Shown here piece by piece: positions 1 to 6,985 of a DNA stretch of 17,920 bases. The translations under genes were made by a program, and so were the position numbers. Source of the stretch: Mariprofundaceae bacterium (GTDB lineage: Bacteria; Pseudomonadota; Zetaproteobacteria; Mariprofundales; Mariprofundaceae); assembly GCA_015488125.1 (NCBI GenBank), contig WFOJ01000047.1, positions 1 to 17,920 of the forward strand, written 5' to 3'. Position 1 is the stretch's first letter. Each line of letters opens with the position of its first letter. The notes beneath the pieces were generated by a model. The model was given only the letters and a program-made list of their open reading frames with translations, was not told the origin of the DNA and did not search any database.

Positions 1-92
1 AGGCGCTGTTGCAGGAATACGATGTCAGCCGCTCAGAGGTAGAGCGCGATATTGCCGAGTTTGCCGCCGTTCTGCGTCAGGCGCTGGCCTGA
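1..92 (+). CDS. PqqD-like small protein, C-terminal end only
   Basis: This is a partial gene cut by the window edge. The frame that opens at base 3 gives 29 residues ending ...FAAVLRQALA and stops with TGA at 90-92. The visible piece (EYDVSRSEVERDIAEF followed by a leucine-containing helix) matches the end of PqqD-type winged-helix proteins, where a hydrophobic or acidic 'eydvsreevexDvxxfl' helix closes the fold. PqqD proteins are known to bind leader peptides and present them to modifying enzymes. The next gene starts with no gap, so the two are probably co-translated. The match rests on one helix, so the family call is tentative. Confidence 0.5.
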   Translation, partial: ALLQEYDVSRSEVERDIAEFAAVLRQALA

Positions 93-95
93 GTG

Positions 96-1166
96 ATGAG
101 CGACAAAGCCTTAACCATTGCCATCACCGGCATGAATGCCAAACCGGACAATCCGGGGCCGGGTTTAGCTGTGGCACGCTGCCTGCGGCTGGCGCATGGT
201 GATGATATTCGCATTATCGGCCTGGGCTATGATGTGCTTGATCCGGGATTGTACCTTGAACATATATGTGATGCTGCCTATCTGCTGCCTTACCCTTCTG
301 TCGGTGAGCAACAACTGCTGGCGCGGCTGAGCGATATCCAGTCTGCCGAGCATATTGATGTGCTGGTGCCATGCCTGGATGCCGAATTGCTCAGTTTCAG
401 TCGTTTAAGCCATGAATGTTCCCACATGGGTATCACCATGATGATTCCCGATGTCACCCAACTGCGCGACCGCAACAAGGATCGTCTCGGCGAACTGGCG
501 AAAAGCGCCGGCATTCGTTATCCCGAAACACATCAGATCAGCAGCGCTGATTTTTTCTATCACTGCCACAAGGATGGCTGGAAATACCCCATGGTAGTCA
601 AGGGACTGTTTTATGATGCCACGATTGTGCATACCCCTGATGAAGCCAGCCAGGTTTTTCGCAGCATTGCTGCCAGCTGGGGCTATCCGGTACTGGTTCA
701 GCGTTTTGTGGAAGGTCATGAAGTGAACCTTACGGCGCTCGGCGATGGCACAGGGGCATTGCTTGGTGCGACCATGATGCGCAAGCAGGCGGTGACCGAT
801 AAAGGCAAAGCCTGGTCATGTGTCACCATTCATGATGAGCAGTTGCTGACAGCGGCACAGGCGCTGGCCGACAAATTGCAATGGGTGGGCCCGCTGGAAG
901 TGGAAATGCTCAAGGACAACAATGGTCAATACCTGTTAATTGAAATCAACCCCCGTTTCCCGGCCTGGATTTATCTGGCCGCCGAAGCAGGCAGCAACCT
1001 GCCTGCCGGACTGGTCGAACTGGCGTGTGGCGGCAAACCATCGCTGACCACACCCAGCCCTGGCATGATGATGATTCGTTATGCACAGGAAACCGTGATT
1101 AACCTGACAACCTTTGAATCCATGGCCATTCATGGCCGTTATCAGACTGCCGGAGATGCATCATGA
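96..1166 (+). CDS. ATP-grasp ligase (CarB-like), substrate unknown
   Basis: ATP-grasp enzymes join a carboxylate to an amine or thiol through an acyl-phosphate. In this 356-residue protein the N-terminal third looks like a pre-ATP-grasp Rossmann-like domain (IAITGMNAKPDNPGPGLAVAR). The ATP-binding lysine is in MVVKG (K169), the adenine-side acidic residues are in QRFVEGHEVNL (E206, E209), and the Mg-binding residues are in LEVEML (E268/E270) and EINPRFPAW (E283, N285). The EINPRF signature is the CarB/biotin carboxylase type, and the length suits a single-domain ligase. GTG at 93 is an alternative start that adds one Met. I prefer ATG at 96, because neither start has a strong Shine-Dalgarno site and the upstream TGA at 90-92 implies coupling. 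Its stop overlaps the next start (ATGA), which places it in the same pathway as the decarboxylase. The ligation partners cannot be read from the sequence. Confidence 0.88.
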   Translation: MSDKALTIAITGMNAKPDNPGPGLAVARCLRLAHGDDIRIIGLGYDVLDPGLYLEHICDAAYLLPYPSVGEQQLLARLSDIQSAEHIDVLVPCLDAELLSFSRLSHECSHMGITMMIPDVTQLRDRNKDRLGELAKSAGIRYPETHQISSADFFYHCHKDGWKYPMVVKGLFYDATIVHTPDEASQVFRSIAASWGYPVLVQRFVEGHEVNLTALGDGTGALLGATMMRKQAVTDKGKAWSCVTIHDEQLLTAAQALADKLQWVGPLEVEMLKDNNGQYLLIEINPRFPAWIYLAAEAGSNLPAGLVELACGGKPSLTTPSPGMMMIRYAQETVINLTTFESMAIHGRYQTAGDAS

Positions 1167-2551
1167 AACACAGCAAAACACCGTGGCAAAAGCCCACCCT
1201 GACGGCTCATCACATGGGAGCATTGAACAAATTTGGCCGCAGCACCAATCAGCAATACCAGGCGTGTTTTGCAGGCGTGGATATTCAGCCTTTGCTGGCG
1301 CGTTATGGCTCGCCGCTGTTCATTCTCTCCGAGGCACGACTGCGCCAGAATGTGCGTCGTTTATTGCAGGCCTTTAACCGCCGTTATGAGCGGGTTACAT
1401 ATAGCTGGTCATACAAAACCAATTACCTGGCGGCTGTTTGCAACACCTTTCATCAGGAAGGAGCATGGGCGGAGGTCGTTTCTGCTTTTGAATACGAAAA
1501 AGCACGTTCACTTGGTGTTCCCGCCGAAAAAATCCTGTTCAACGGTCCGCACAAGGAGCGTCCCATCCTTGAGCGTGTCGTCGCCGAAGGTGCACGCATT
1601 CACCTTGATCATCTTGATGAACTGTACTTGCTGGAAAGCATTGCCCGCGAAGCAGGCAGGCAGGTGGATGTCACCATGCGGCTGAATTTCGACAGTGGCT
1701 ATACTGAACCGTGGACGCGCTTTGGTTTTAATATTGAATCCGGTCAGGCACTGGATGCCGCCAAAATCATTGGTAACAGCGCGCATTTGCAGTTAAGCGG
1801 ACTGCACAGCCATCTGGGAACCTTCATTCAGGATACGCGGGCCTATGTGGCACAGATCAATATCATGTGCGCTTTCATGGAGGAAGTGGAACAGGCCACC
1901 GGCTGCCATATCGACAGTCTTGATATTGGTGGTGGCTTTGCTTCCATGAATTCGCTTCAGGGCAGTTATTTGCCGCCGGAGCAACTGGTGCCAGGCATTG
2001 AGCAATATGCCGAGGCCATTTGCACCGCCCTGAATGCAGCAACCAGCCATCGTCCGCAACAGGGCAAAAACAAACCTCGCCTGATTCTGGAAAGTGGCCG
2101 GGCCATGGTCGATGATGCTGAAATTCTGGTCAGCTCGGTGGTGGCCAACAAACGCATGCCTGATGGCCGCCGTGCGGCAGTGCTGGATGCCGGTGTCAAC
2201 CTGTTGTTTACCGGTTTTTGGTATAATCATCAGGTGATGCCGACGCGACCACTCGATGGCATAGCGGAAGATACCATCCTGTATGGGCCGTTGTGCATGA
2301 ATATTGATGTCATGCGAGCCAGCGTCATGTTGCCGCCGTTGAATGTTGGCGATGCGCTGGTATTCAGTCCTGTTGGCGCTTACAACAATACGCAGTGGAT
2401 GCAGTTCATCGAATATCGTCCCAATGTGGTGATGATTCACGAAGATCAGCAACTGTCTGTGGTGCGAAAAGCCGAAGATTTGCAGGTGATGACAGCGCAG
2501 GAATCGCTGCCCGAGCACCTGCTGCATGTGGACGGGCCAGAGCAGACATGA
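1163..2551 (+). CDS. PLP-dependent decarboxylase, DAP/Orn/Arg decarboxylase family (fold type III)
   Basis: This 462-residue protein has an alanine-racemase-type TIM barrel followed by a beta domain. The PLP lysine is K85 in SWSYKTNY, equivalent to the YAxKAN site of diaminopimelate decarboxylase. Other family marks are GLHSHLGTF, LDIGGGFA (phosphate loop), LESGRAMV (normally EPGR), and the second-subunit active-site motif GPLCMNIDV (C378, D382, matching CxxxD). Near the C-terminus FSPVGAYNN matches the GAY motif. The start at 1163 has GGAG upstream and overlaps the ligase stop by 4 bases. The family removes the alpha-carboxylate from D- or L-configured basic or diamino acids. Because the gene sits between an ATP-grasp ligase and a transporter, and not with lysA or dapF, a biosynthetic role other than lysine synthesis is more likely. 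The substrate is not determined. Confidence 0.9.
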   Translation: MKHSKTPWQKPTLTAHHMGALNKFGRSTNQQYQACFAGVDIQPLLARYGSPLFILSEARLRQNVRRLLQAFNRRYERVTYSWSYKTNYLAAVCNTFHQEGAWAEVVSAFEYEKARSLGVPAEKILFNGPHKERPILERVVAEGARIHLDHLDELYLLESIAREAGRQVDVTMRLNFDSGYTEPWTRFGFNIESGQALDAAKIIGNSAHLQLSGLHSHLGTFIQDTRAYVAQINIMCAFMEEVEQATGCHIDSLDIGGGFASMNSLQGSYLPPEQLVPGIEQYAEAICTALNAATSHRPQQGKNKPRLILESGRAMVDDAEILVSSVVANKRMPDGRRAAVLDAGVNLLFTGFWYNHQVMPTRPLDGIAEDTILYGPLCMNIDVMRASVMLPPLNVGDALVFSPVGAYNNTQWMQFIEYRPNVVMIHEDQQLSVVRKAEDLQVMTAQESLPEHLLHVDGPEQT

Positions 2552-4743
2552 ATCCACTGCTGCATGGCTTGTGGCACGATGCAGCAGGGCTGTGTCGTGC
2601 CTACAGCACCATTTTGTTTGCTGACAAGCCATGGGTGGGCATGTTGTTTATTGCCGCCACCTTTGTATTTCCCAATACGGCACTGGCCGGTTTGCTGGCC
2701 GCTGCCAGCGGCCTGTTAACGGCTCGTCTGCTAGCCTTCAGGAATATCGACAGTGGCCTGCATGTGTACAACAGTCTGCTGGTGGGGCTGTCGCTGGGTG
2801 CCTATTATCAGCTTAACAGCTATCTGCTGGTGTTGATTGTGCTGGCCTCGGTACTGGCCGTCTTTGCCACGGTGGCCATTGCCGATATGGCCTGGCGGCT
2901 TGATCGCCTGCCGGCACTGAGCCTGCCGTTTGTACTGGTTGCCTTAACAGCGACGCTGGCCGCTCAGAGTTATGGCACCTTGCAGCGCTATCTGCTGCCC
3001 TTAATGCCCCGTGATACATGGCTTTCACCATTGACTGACCAGTTTTTTACAGCCCTGGGCTCGGCATTTTTCACACCGCACCCGCTGGCTGGCATGCTGC
3101 TGTTTCTCGGCATCCTGATCACCTCGCGCTATCTGGCGCTGCTCGCCGTGGCTGGTTTTCTTGCCGGTTTTTCTACTTATACCATACTCTCCGGCAGCCC
3201 GCATCCGGATTTGGTGGCCTGGAATGGCTTTAATTTTATTCTGGTCGCCATGGCGCTGGGCGGGGTTTTCACTGTGCCGACATTGCCAAGCTTTGTCCTG
3301 GCGCTGCTGGGCGCTGTATTGTCGGCTCTGGTGACAGCAGCATCGGAAACCTTCATGCTGGTGTATGGATTGCCTGTGATGGCTCTGCCTTTTTTGGCAA
3401 CCACGCTGCTGATGTTACTGGCATTGAAAAAACGCGTTGCCTATGATGCCCTGCAACTAACGCTGGCATCGCCGGCACTGCCGGAAATCAGTGCCGAGCG
3501 ACGACGGCTGGCCATGGTGCGCAACGGTGAATCTGGCAGCATCGGTGTGCTCGCTCCTTTTTATGGTCGCTGGCAGGTCTATCAGGGTTTTGACGGCCCG
3601 CATACCCACAAGGGCGCATGGCGGCATGCGCTGGATTTTTATATCACCGAGCAGGGAAGAAGCTACCGCAGCAACGGTGCCAGCCTTGATGATTATTATT
3701 GCTTTGGCTTGCCGGTGTTATCGCCGGTCAGCGGTTATGTCACCGCTGTGCTTGATGGCTTGCCCGATAATCCGCCCGGCAAGGCGGATACCCGGAATAA
3801 CTGGGGTAATCATATCATTATCCGTATGGATGACGAAGTGTATGTGTTGCTGGCGCATTTGAAACAGGGAAGTCTGGTTGTGCAAACAGGCGCTTATGTC
3901 AGTGCCGGGCAAGTGCTGGCTGCCTGTGGCAGTTCCGGCCGCTCACCGCAACCACACCTGCATCTGCATGTGCAGCATGGTGACAAGGCAGGATGCCCGA
4001 CTCTGCCGTTTCACTTGACCTCCGTACTGGCCATTGATCCGATGACGATGAAATCCGACTACCGCTTGTATCTCAGGCCATCAACAGGGCAAATGCTGAT
4101 GCCTGCGCCAACCGATATGCAACTGGCTGCGACGCTGACCATGAATGTCGGCCAGCAATGGCACTACCGCATGCAGCAACCATCAGCTTCCGGGAAAATG
4201 ATGACAGAGCGATGCCTGAGCGTTGAATTAAGCCTGCTGGGCGAATTCCGTCTGGTATCCGATTCCGGTGCCAGCGTGGCTTTTGTGGCTCATGGTCAGC
4301 TTCTGGCCTGTTACGACAGAACAGGGCCTGCTGATCTGCTGCTGGATGGCTGGTTACTGGCCATGGGCCTGACTCCGTTTGCAGAAGCGCCTGTTAACTG
4401 GCGGGATCAGCCATCCATACATTACCTGCCAATGAAGCGCAGTCAGCAACTGCTTGCTGCTGTATGCTTTCCGTTGGGCGCAGGTTGCGATAGCAGCTAC
4501 GAGCGGCAACGGCACGGCCATGGCTGGCAACAAACAGGCGAACACCGGCTGGTGCTGCCGCTGGTCGAAGACGTGCATGTGATAACACGGGCAGACATTC
4601 AGCCACACAAGGGATGCATCGGCTTTGACGTGCAACAGGCGGGACAAACGCTTTTTACCGCCCGCCTGCTGTCGCTGGCACAAAAAGCCGATGGCGGTAT
4701 TCCTGCCTGGCAACAGATGATGACACAAGGAGGAGAATCATGA
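2548..4743 (+). CDS. Urea-transporter (UT) domain fused to M23 metallopeptidase-like domain
   Basis: This is a 731-residue fusion. Residues about 15-300 are membrane-embedded and show the two-fold UT repeat: GLHVYNSLLVGLSLG in the first half, WNGFNFILVAMALGG in the second, and the paired filter motifs LPALSLPF (121-128) and LPVMALPF (275-282). Both carry a substitution at the usual Thr of LPxxTxPF. Residues about 340-490 resemble M23/LytM endopeptidases: THKGAWRHALDF (H354 or H360, D363), AHLK (H437) and HLHLHV (470-475), which are the zinc and catalytic His positions. About 240 further residues at the C-terminus are unassigned. The start at 2548 overlaps the decarboxylase stop (ATGA) and has no strong Shine-Dalgarno site, which suggests coupling. 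An in-frame ATG further upstream (2395) lies inside the decarboxylase gene and is unlikely. The UT family moves urea or small amides, but the solute here is unknown. Confidence 0.87.
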   Translation: MNPLLHGLWHDAAGLCRAYSTILFADKPWVGMLFIAATFVFPNTALAGLLAAASGLLTARLLAFRNIDSGLHVYNSLLVGLSLGAYYQLNSYLLVLIVLASVLAVFATVAIADMAWRLDRLPALSLPFVLVALTATLAAQSYGTLQRYLLPLMPRDTWLSPLTDQFFTALGSAFFTPHPLAGMLLFLGILITSRYLALLAVAGFLAGFSTYTILSGSPHPDLVAWNGFNFILVAMALGGVFTVPTLPSFVLALLGAVLSALVTAASETFMLVYGLPVMALPFLATTLLMLLALKKRVAYDALQLTLASPALPEISAERRRLAMVRNGESGSIGVLAPFYGRWQVYQGFDGPHTHKGAWRHALDFYITEQGRSYRSNGASLDDYYCFGLPVLSPVSGYVTAVLDGLPDNPPGKADTRNNWGNHIIIRMDDEVYVLLAHLKQGSLVVQTGAYVSAGQVLAACGSSGRSPQPHLHLHVQHGDKAGCPTLPFHLTSVLAIDPMTMKSDYRLYLRPSTGQMLMPAPTDMQLAATLTMNVGQQWHYRMQQPSASGKMMTERCLSVELSLLGEFRLVSDSGASVAFVAHGQLLACYDRTGPADLLLDGWLLAMGLTPFAEAPVNWRDQPSIHYLPMKRSQQLLAAVCFPLGAGCDSSYERQRHGHGWQQTGEHRLVLPLVEDVHVITRADIQPHKGCIGFDVQQAGQTLFTARLLSLAQKADGGIPAWQQMMTQGGES

Positions 4744-5630
4744 CATCAAATATCATCAGGGCGGCAGGCATTGTTGCCGTGGCCCTGGGCGTATGCGCGC
4801 CAGCATCAGCAGCGGAGTGGACAGTCAACAGCTCGCTACAGACCTTATACGGGAACTATAACGGTTCTTCACAACGTCAGTCGATGGTCAATGGCGGCAT
4901 TCTGATCCACGCTGATCATCTTGACACAAGTGGTTTGTCAGTGGGGGTGAATGCGACCAAACTGAGTTTCAGGGGTGGCAAGGCGCTAAATCAGCAAAGC
5001 TACTTTGTCAGCGCCCGCCACAAGCTGTTTTTCGATGCCCTGCCCGGGCCATTGACCCTGAGCCTGAGCGGTCACTGGATCAATAATAATGATGTCACCA
5101 CCAATACGGATAATGTCAGCGTCATTGCACCGCAGCTCTCGTGGATCAATTATGCCAAAACCTGGTATCTGGATTTGGGCTATGCCCGTTCGCGTTACAA
5201 CAACAATCTGCATGTGGATCAATACACGCCCACATTAGGGCTGGGCTTTCGTCAGGGAGCCGACTGGTTGCAGCTGCGGGGCTATCTGATTCACTTCTCC
5301 AATCCGCTGCGGGCGCAAAACAAGCGGCAAACGTCAGCGGCAGATGTGAAATATTCCCACTGGTTTTCGCCCGGCGCTTTCTATAAACCGGAAAACATGC
5401 AGCTTGGCGGTCTGTTCGGTGAGCGCATGTATGCCGTCGATAACGATGCTGCTGCCGTGTACAATCTGGCTGATATTCAGCAAGGCTCGCTTTCCCTGGC
5501 TGCGCAATGGCGACTTTCCGAAGCTAGCAGCCTGATGCTGATGCTGGGCAATGAACGCTATCTGGATAACACGCGGGCAGAGCGTTACAATAATCGTTTT
5601 GCCTGGCTGAACATCTCTCAAAACTGGTAA
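4740..5630 (+). CDS. Exported outer-membrane beta-barrel protein, unrecognised family
   Basis: This 296-residue protein has a clear Sec signal peptide (basic N-terminus, hydrophobic core, cleavage near PASAAEW, residue 25). The mature part is rich in alternating polar and aromatic strands (WYLDLGYARSRYN, LQLRGYLIHF, GSLSLAAQWRL) and ends in an aromatic residue (SQNW), the usual outer-membrane assembly signal. It contains no Cys after the signal peptide. The start at 4740 is well supported by AAGGAGGAGAAT and by a 4-base overlap with the fusion gene upstream. The length fits a barrel of roughly 12-14 strands. I do not recognise a specific family; a channel for export or uptake of the pathway product is an inference from context. 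It pairs with the TPR gene that follows, as barrel and TPR parts do in PgaA- or BcsC-type secretion proteins, although here they are separate proteins. Confidence 0.72.
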   Translation: MTSNIIRAAGIVAVALGVCAPASAAEWTVNSSLQTLYGNYNGSSQRQSMVNGGILIHADHLDTSGLSVGVNATKLSFRGGKALNQQSYFVSARHKLFFDALPGPLTLSLSGHWINNNDVTTNTDNVSVIAPQLSWINYAKTWYLDLGYARSRYNNNLHVDQYTPTLGLGFRQGADWLQLRGYLIHFSNPLRAQNKRQTSAADVKYSHWFSPGAFYKPENMQLGGLFGERMYAVDNDAAAVYNLADIQQGSLSLAAQWRLSEASSLMLMLGNERYLDNTRAERYNNRFAWLNISQNW

Positions 5631-5641
5631 GGAGTGCCACC

Positions 5642-6244
5642 ATGTTAAAATATCTTGTTGCATCCATGATGCTGATCATGGCAGCGACGGAAGCTGGCGC
5701 CGGAAATGTATCCGCCTGGAGCGATTCCTATGCCCTGGAAGCCAATGGCAAATATGAAAAAGCGGCAGCGGCGATGTTGCCGTTGATGGAACGCGGCGAT
5801 GAAAAGGAACTGGCGACATTGCGTTACGGCTGGCTGAATTATCTGCAAGGCAATTTTAATGATGCCATTGCCGCTTACCGCAAGGCGCTGAAGCTGAATC
5901 CCCGCTCCTTTGATGCCCGACTTGGCATTACACTGCCTCTGATGGCGCAGTTGCGCTGGAAAGAAGCCATGAACTATCTTGAACAGGTGCTGGGGCAATC
6001 GCCGCACAATTACCTTGCCCACGTTCGCCTGATGGCCTGCGAAGAAGGCCTGCGCAAGTGGGAAACCCTGGCCAGGCATAGCCAGACGCTGGCCAGCTAT
6101 TACCCCTCAGAGGCGACACCACTGGTCTATCTGGCCCGCGCCTATGCCTGGCAGGGCAAACAGGATCTGGCGGAACGCACCTACCGGCGTGTGCTGGTTC
6201 GTCTGCCGGAACATATCGAAGCCAAACGCTATCTCAATCAATAG
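5642..6244 (+). CDS. Exported tetratricopeptide (TPR) protein
   Basis: This 200-residue protein begins with a short signal peptide (MLKYLVASMMLIMAATEAGA, cleavage near residue 20) and then consists of helical TPR units. The clearest is LNYLQGNFNDAIAAYRKALKLNP (about 67-90), followed by WKEAMNYLEQVLGQSP (about 103-119) and ARAYAWQGKQDLAERTYRRVL (about 164-185). TPRs form protein-protein scaffolds, and a periplasmic location is inferred. The start has AAGGAG overlapping the stop of the barrel gene, with an 11-base gap. As the last gene of the operon, ahead of a hairpin, it probably works with the barrel protein, for example by docking periplasmic cargo or cell-wall enzymes. No enzymatic motif is visible. 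Confidence 0.82.
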   Translation: MLKYLVASMMLIMAATEAGAGNVSAWSDSYALEANGKYEKAAAAMLPLMERGDEKELATLRYGWLNYLQGNFNDAIAAYRKALKLNPRSFDARLGITLPLMAQLRWKEAMNYLEQVLGQSPHNYLAHVRLMACEEGLRKWETLARHSQTLASYYPSEATPLVYLARAYAWQGKQDLAERTYRRVLVRLPEHIEAKRYLNQ

Positions 6245-6252
6245 CAGGCCAC

Positions 6253-6284
6253 ACAACCCGGGCAATCGCGCCTGCCCGGGTTGT
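6253..6284. terminator. Probable bidirectional terminator hairpin between convergent genes
   Basis: A perfect 12-bp stem, ACAACCCGGGCA (6253-6264) pairing with TGCCCGGGTTGT (6273-6284), encloses an 8-base loop. It begins 8 bases after the TPR stop and ends 14 bases before the stop of the convergent gene. No long T-run follows on either strand, so strength as an intrinsic terminator is uncertain, but position and stem quality fit. Confidence 0.75.
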
Positions 6285-6298
6285 TGTACACGCCTTGC

Positions 6299-6793
6299 TT
6301 ATTGACCTGCCTTGTACTTCAAACCACCGAAATGCTTCTTGCCGTCTTCGGTTTTGAACAGTACCATCAGCTGATATTCGCCGGGAGCGCTCAGATCGTA
6401 GCCAGCCATGTACCAGTCGCCCATCTTCATCATCATTTTGGAATCAGAACTGCCATCGGGCCGTTTGATCTTGGAATTGACGGCGCTCAGGGCAGTAACA
6501 GCGCCATCTTTTTCCACCTTGATCATGTAGTTGTGACTACCGCCATGCTGCATGCCATCGCTGGCTTTCATGACATGAAAACTGACGGTGAAGCCGTCGA
6601 TCTCCTTCTTCTCCAGGAACATGCCCTTCATGTGCGCCAGGTCTTCGCCTTTCATGGCACATGGGTTGTGTGCATCACCATGCATGTCGCCGTGCATGTG
6701 GTGAGCATGCATATGGTGGCTCTCGTCGTTAGCCAACGCAGGGGCGCAGCTCAGCGCCAGCAGGCTGGCGGCAATGATCAGATGTTTATTCAT
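6299..6793 (-). CDS. His/Met-rich periplasmic metal-binding protein (YtkA-like core possible)
   Basis: The start chosen is ATG at 6793, 164 residues, because AAGGAG lies 7 bases upstream. An in-frame ATG at 6847 would add 18 non-signal-like residues. The protein has a Sec signal peptide (cleavage after ALA, residue 21), then a segment packed with His and Met (SHHMHAHHMHGDMHGDAH, about 25-42), a single mature-chain cysteine (C45), and a C-terminal beta-rich part with SKMMMKMGDWYMAGYDLSAPGEYQ. The last region resembles YtkA/FixH-like Ig-type domains. The composition suits Cu(I)/Cu(II) or Ag(I) binding in the periplasm, and the gene lies downstream of cusA on the same strand, so a copper chaperone or buffer role is likely. 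Whether it is read from the cus promoter or from its own is unclear, since a 161-bp inserted element separates them. Confidence 0.75.
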   Translation of the reverse strand: MNKHLIIAASLLALSCAPALANDESHHMHAHHMHGDMHGDAHNPCAMKGEDLAHMKGMFLEKKEIDGFTVSFHVMKASDGMQHGGSHNYMIKVEKDGAVTALSAVNSKIKRPDGSSDSKMMMKMGDWYMAGYDLSAPGEYQLMVLFKTEDGKKHFGGLKYKAGQ

Positions 6794-6824
6794 CGGATTC
6801 TCCTTATCGTTGTGAGGCTTACCG

Positions 6825-6985
6825 GGAGTCTGTTGGGCTTTGATCAATCTACGACGAAAAAGCGGATATTGGCCAAATCTTCGCCCTGTTTTTGTTAAAT
6901 AGCGCGGCTACTTACCGCCAACAGGTCGCATATTTGGCTCAATCCCGCTATTTCTCGCGACGATTGCCAAAGCCCGACAGACTCC
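6825..6985. repeat. MITE-like element, complete copy (161 bp, 18-bp terminal inverted repeats)
   Basis: The left end GGAGTCTGTTGGGCTTTG (6825-6842) and the right end CAAAGCCCGACAGACTCC (6968-6985) are inverted repeats with one mismatch. The similarity continues inward for about 60 bases per arm (for example GCGGATATTGGCCAAAT against GCGGGATTGAGCCAAAT on the other strand), so the element can fold into a long imperfect hairpin. It has no coding capacity. The flanks TTACC (6819-6823) and TAACC (6986-6990) could be a decayed target duplication. A second, left-truncated copy lies at 15156-15286 in the same orientation. The length, the inverted repeats and the two copies fit a non-autonomous transposable element, whose parent IS I cannot name. 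Confidence 0.75.

Noticed and set aside
2395..2547. Upstream in-frame ATG for the UT-M23 gene
   Set aside because: It lies inside the decarboxylase coding sequence, and the ATGA overlap at 2548 together with the UT N-terminus fits the later start.
1793..2632. 279-residue - strand frame
   Set aside because: Antisense to the PLP decarboxylase, which carries all active-site motifs.
6281..6898. Long + strand frame over the His/Met-rich gene and the MITE-like element
   Set aside because: Antisense shadow of a gene with a signal peptide and a strong Shine-Dalgarno site; its end lies in the inserted element.
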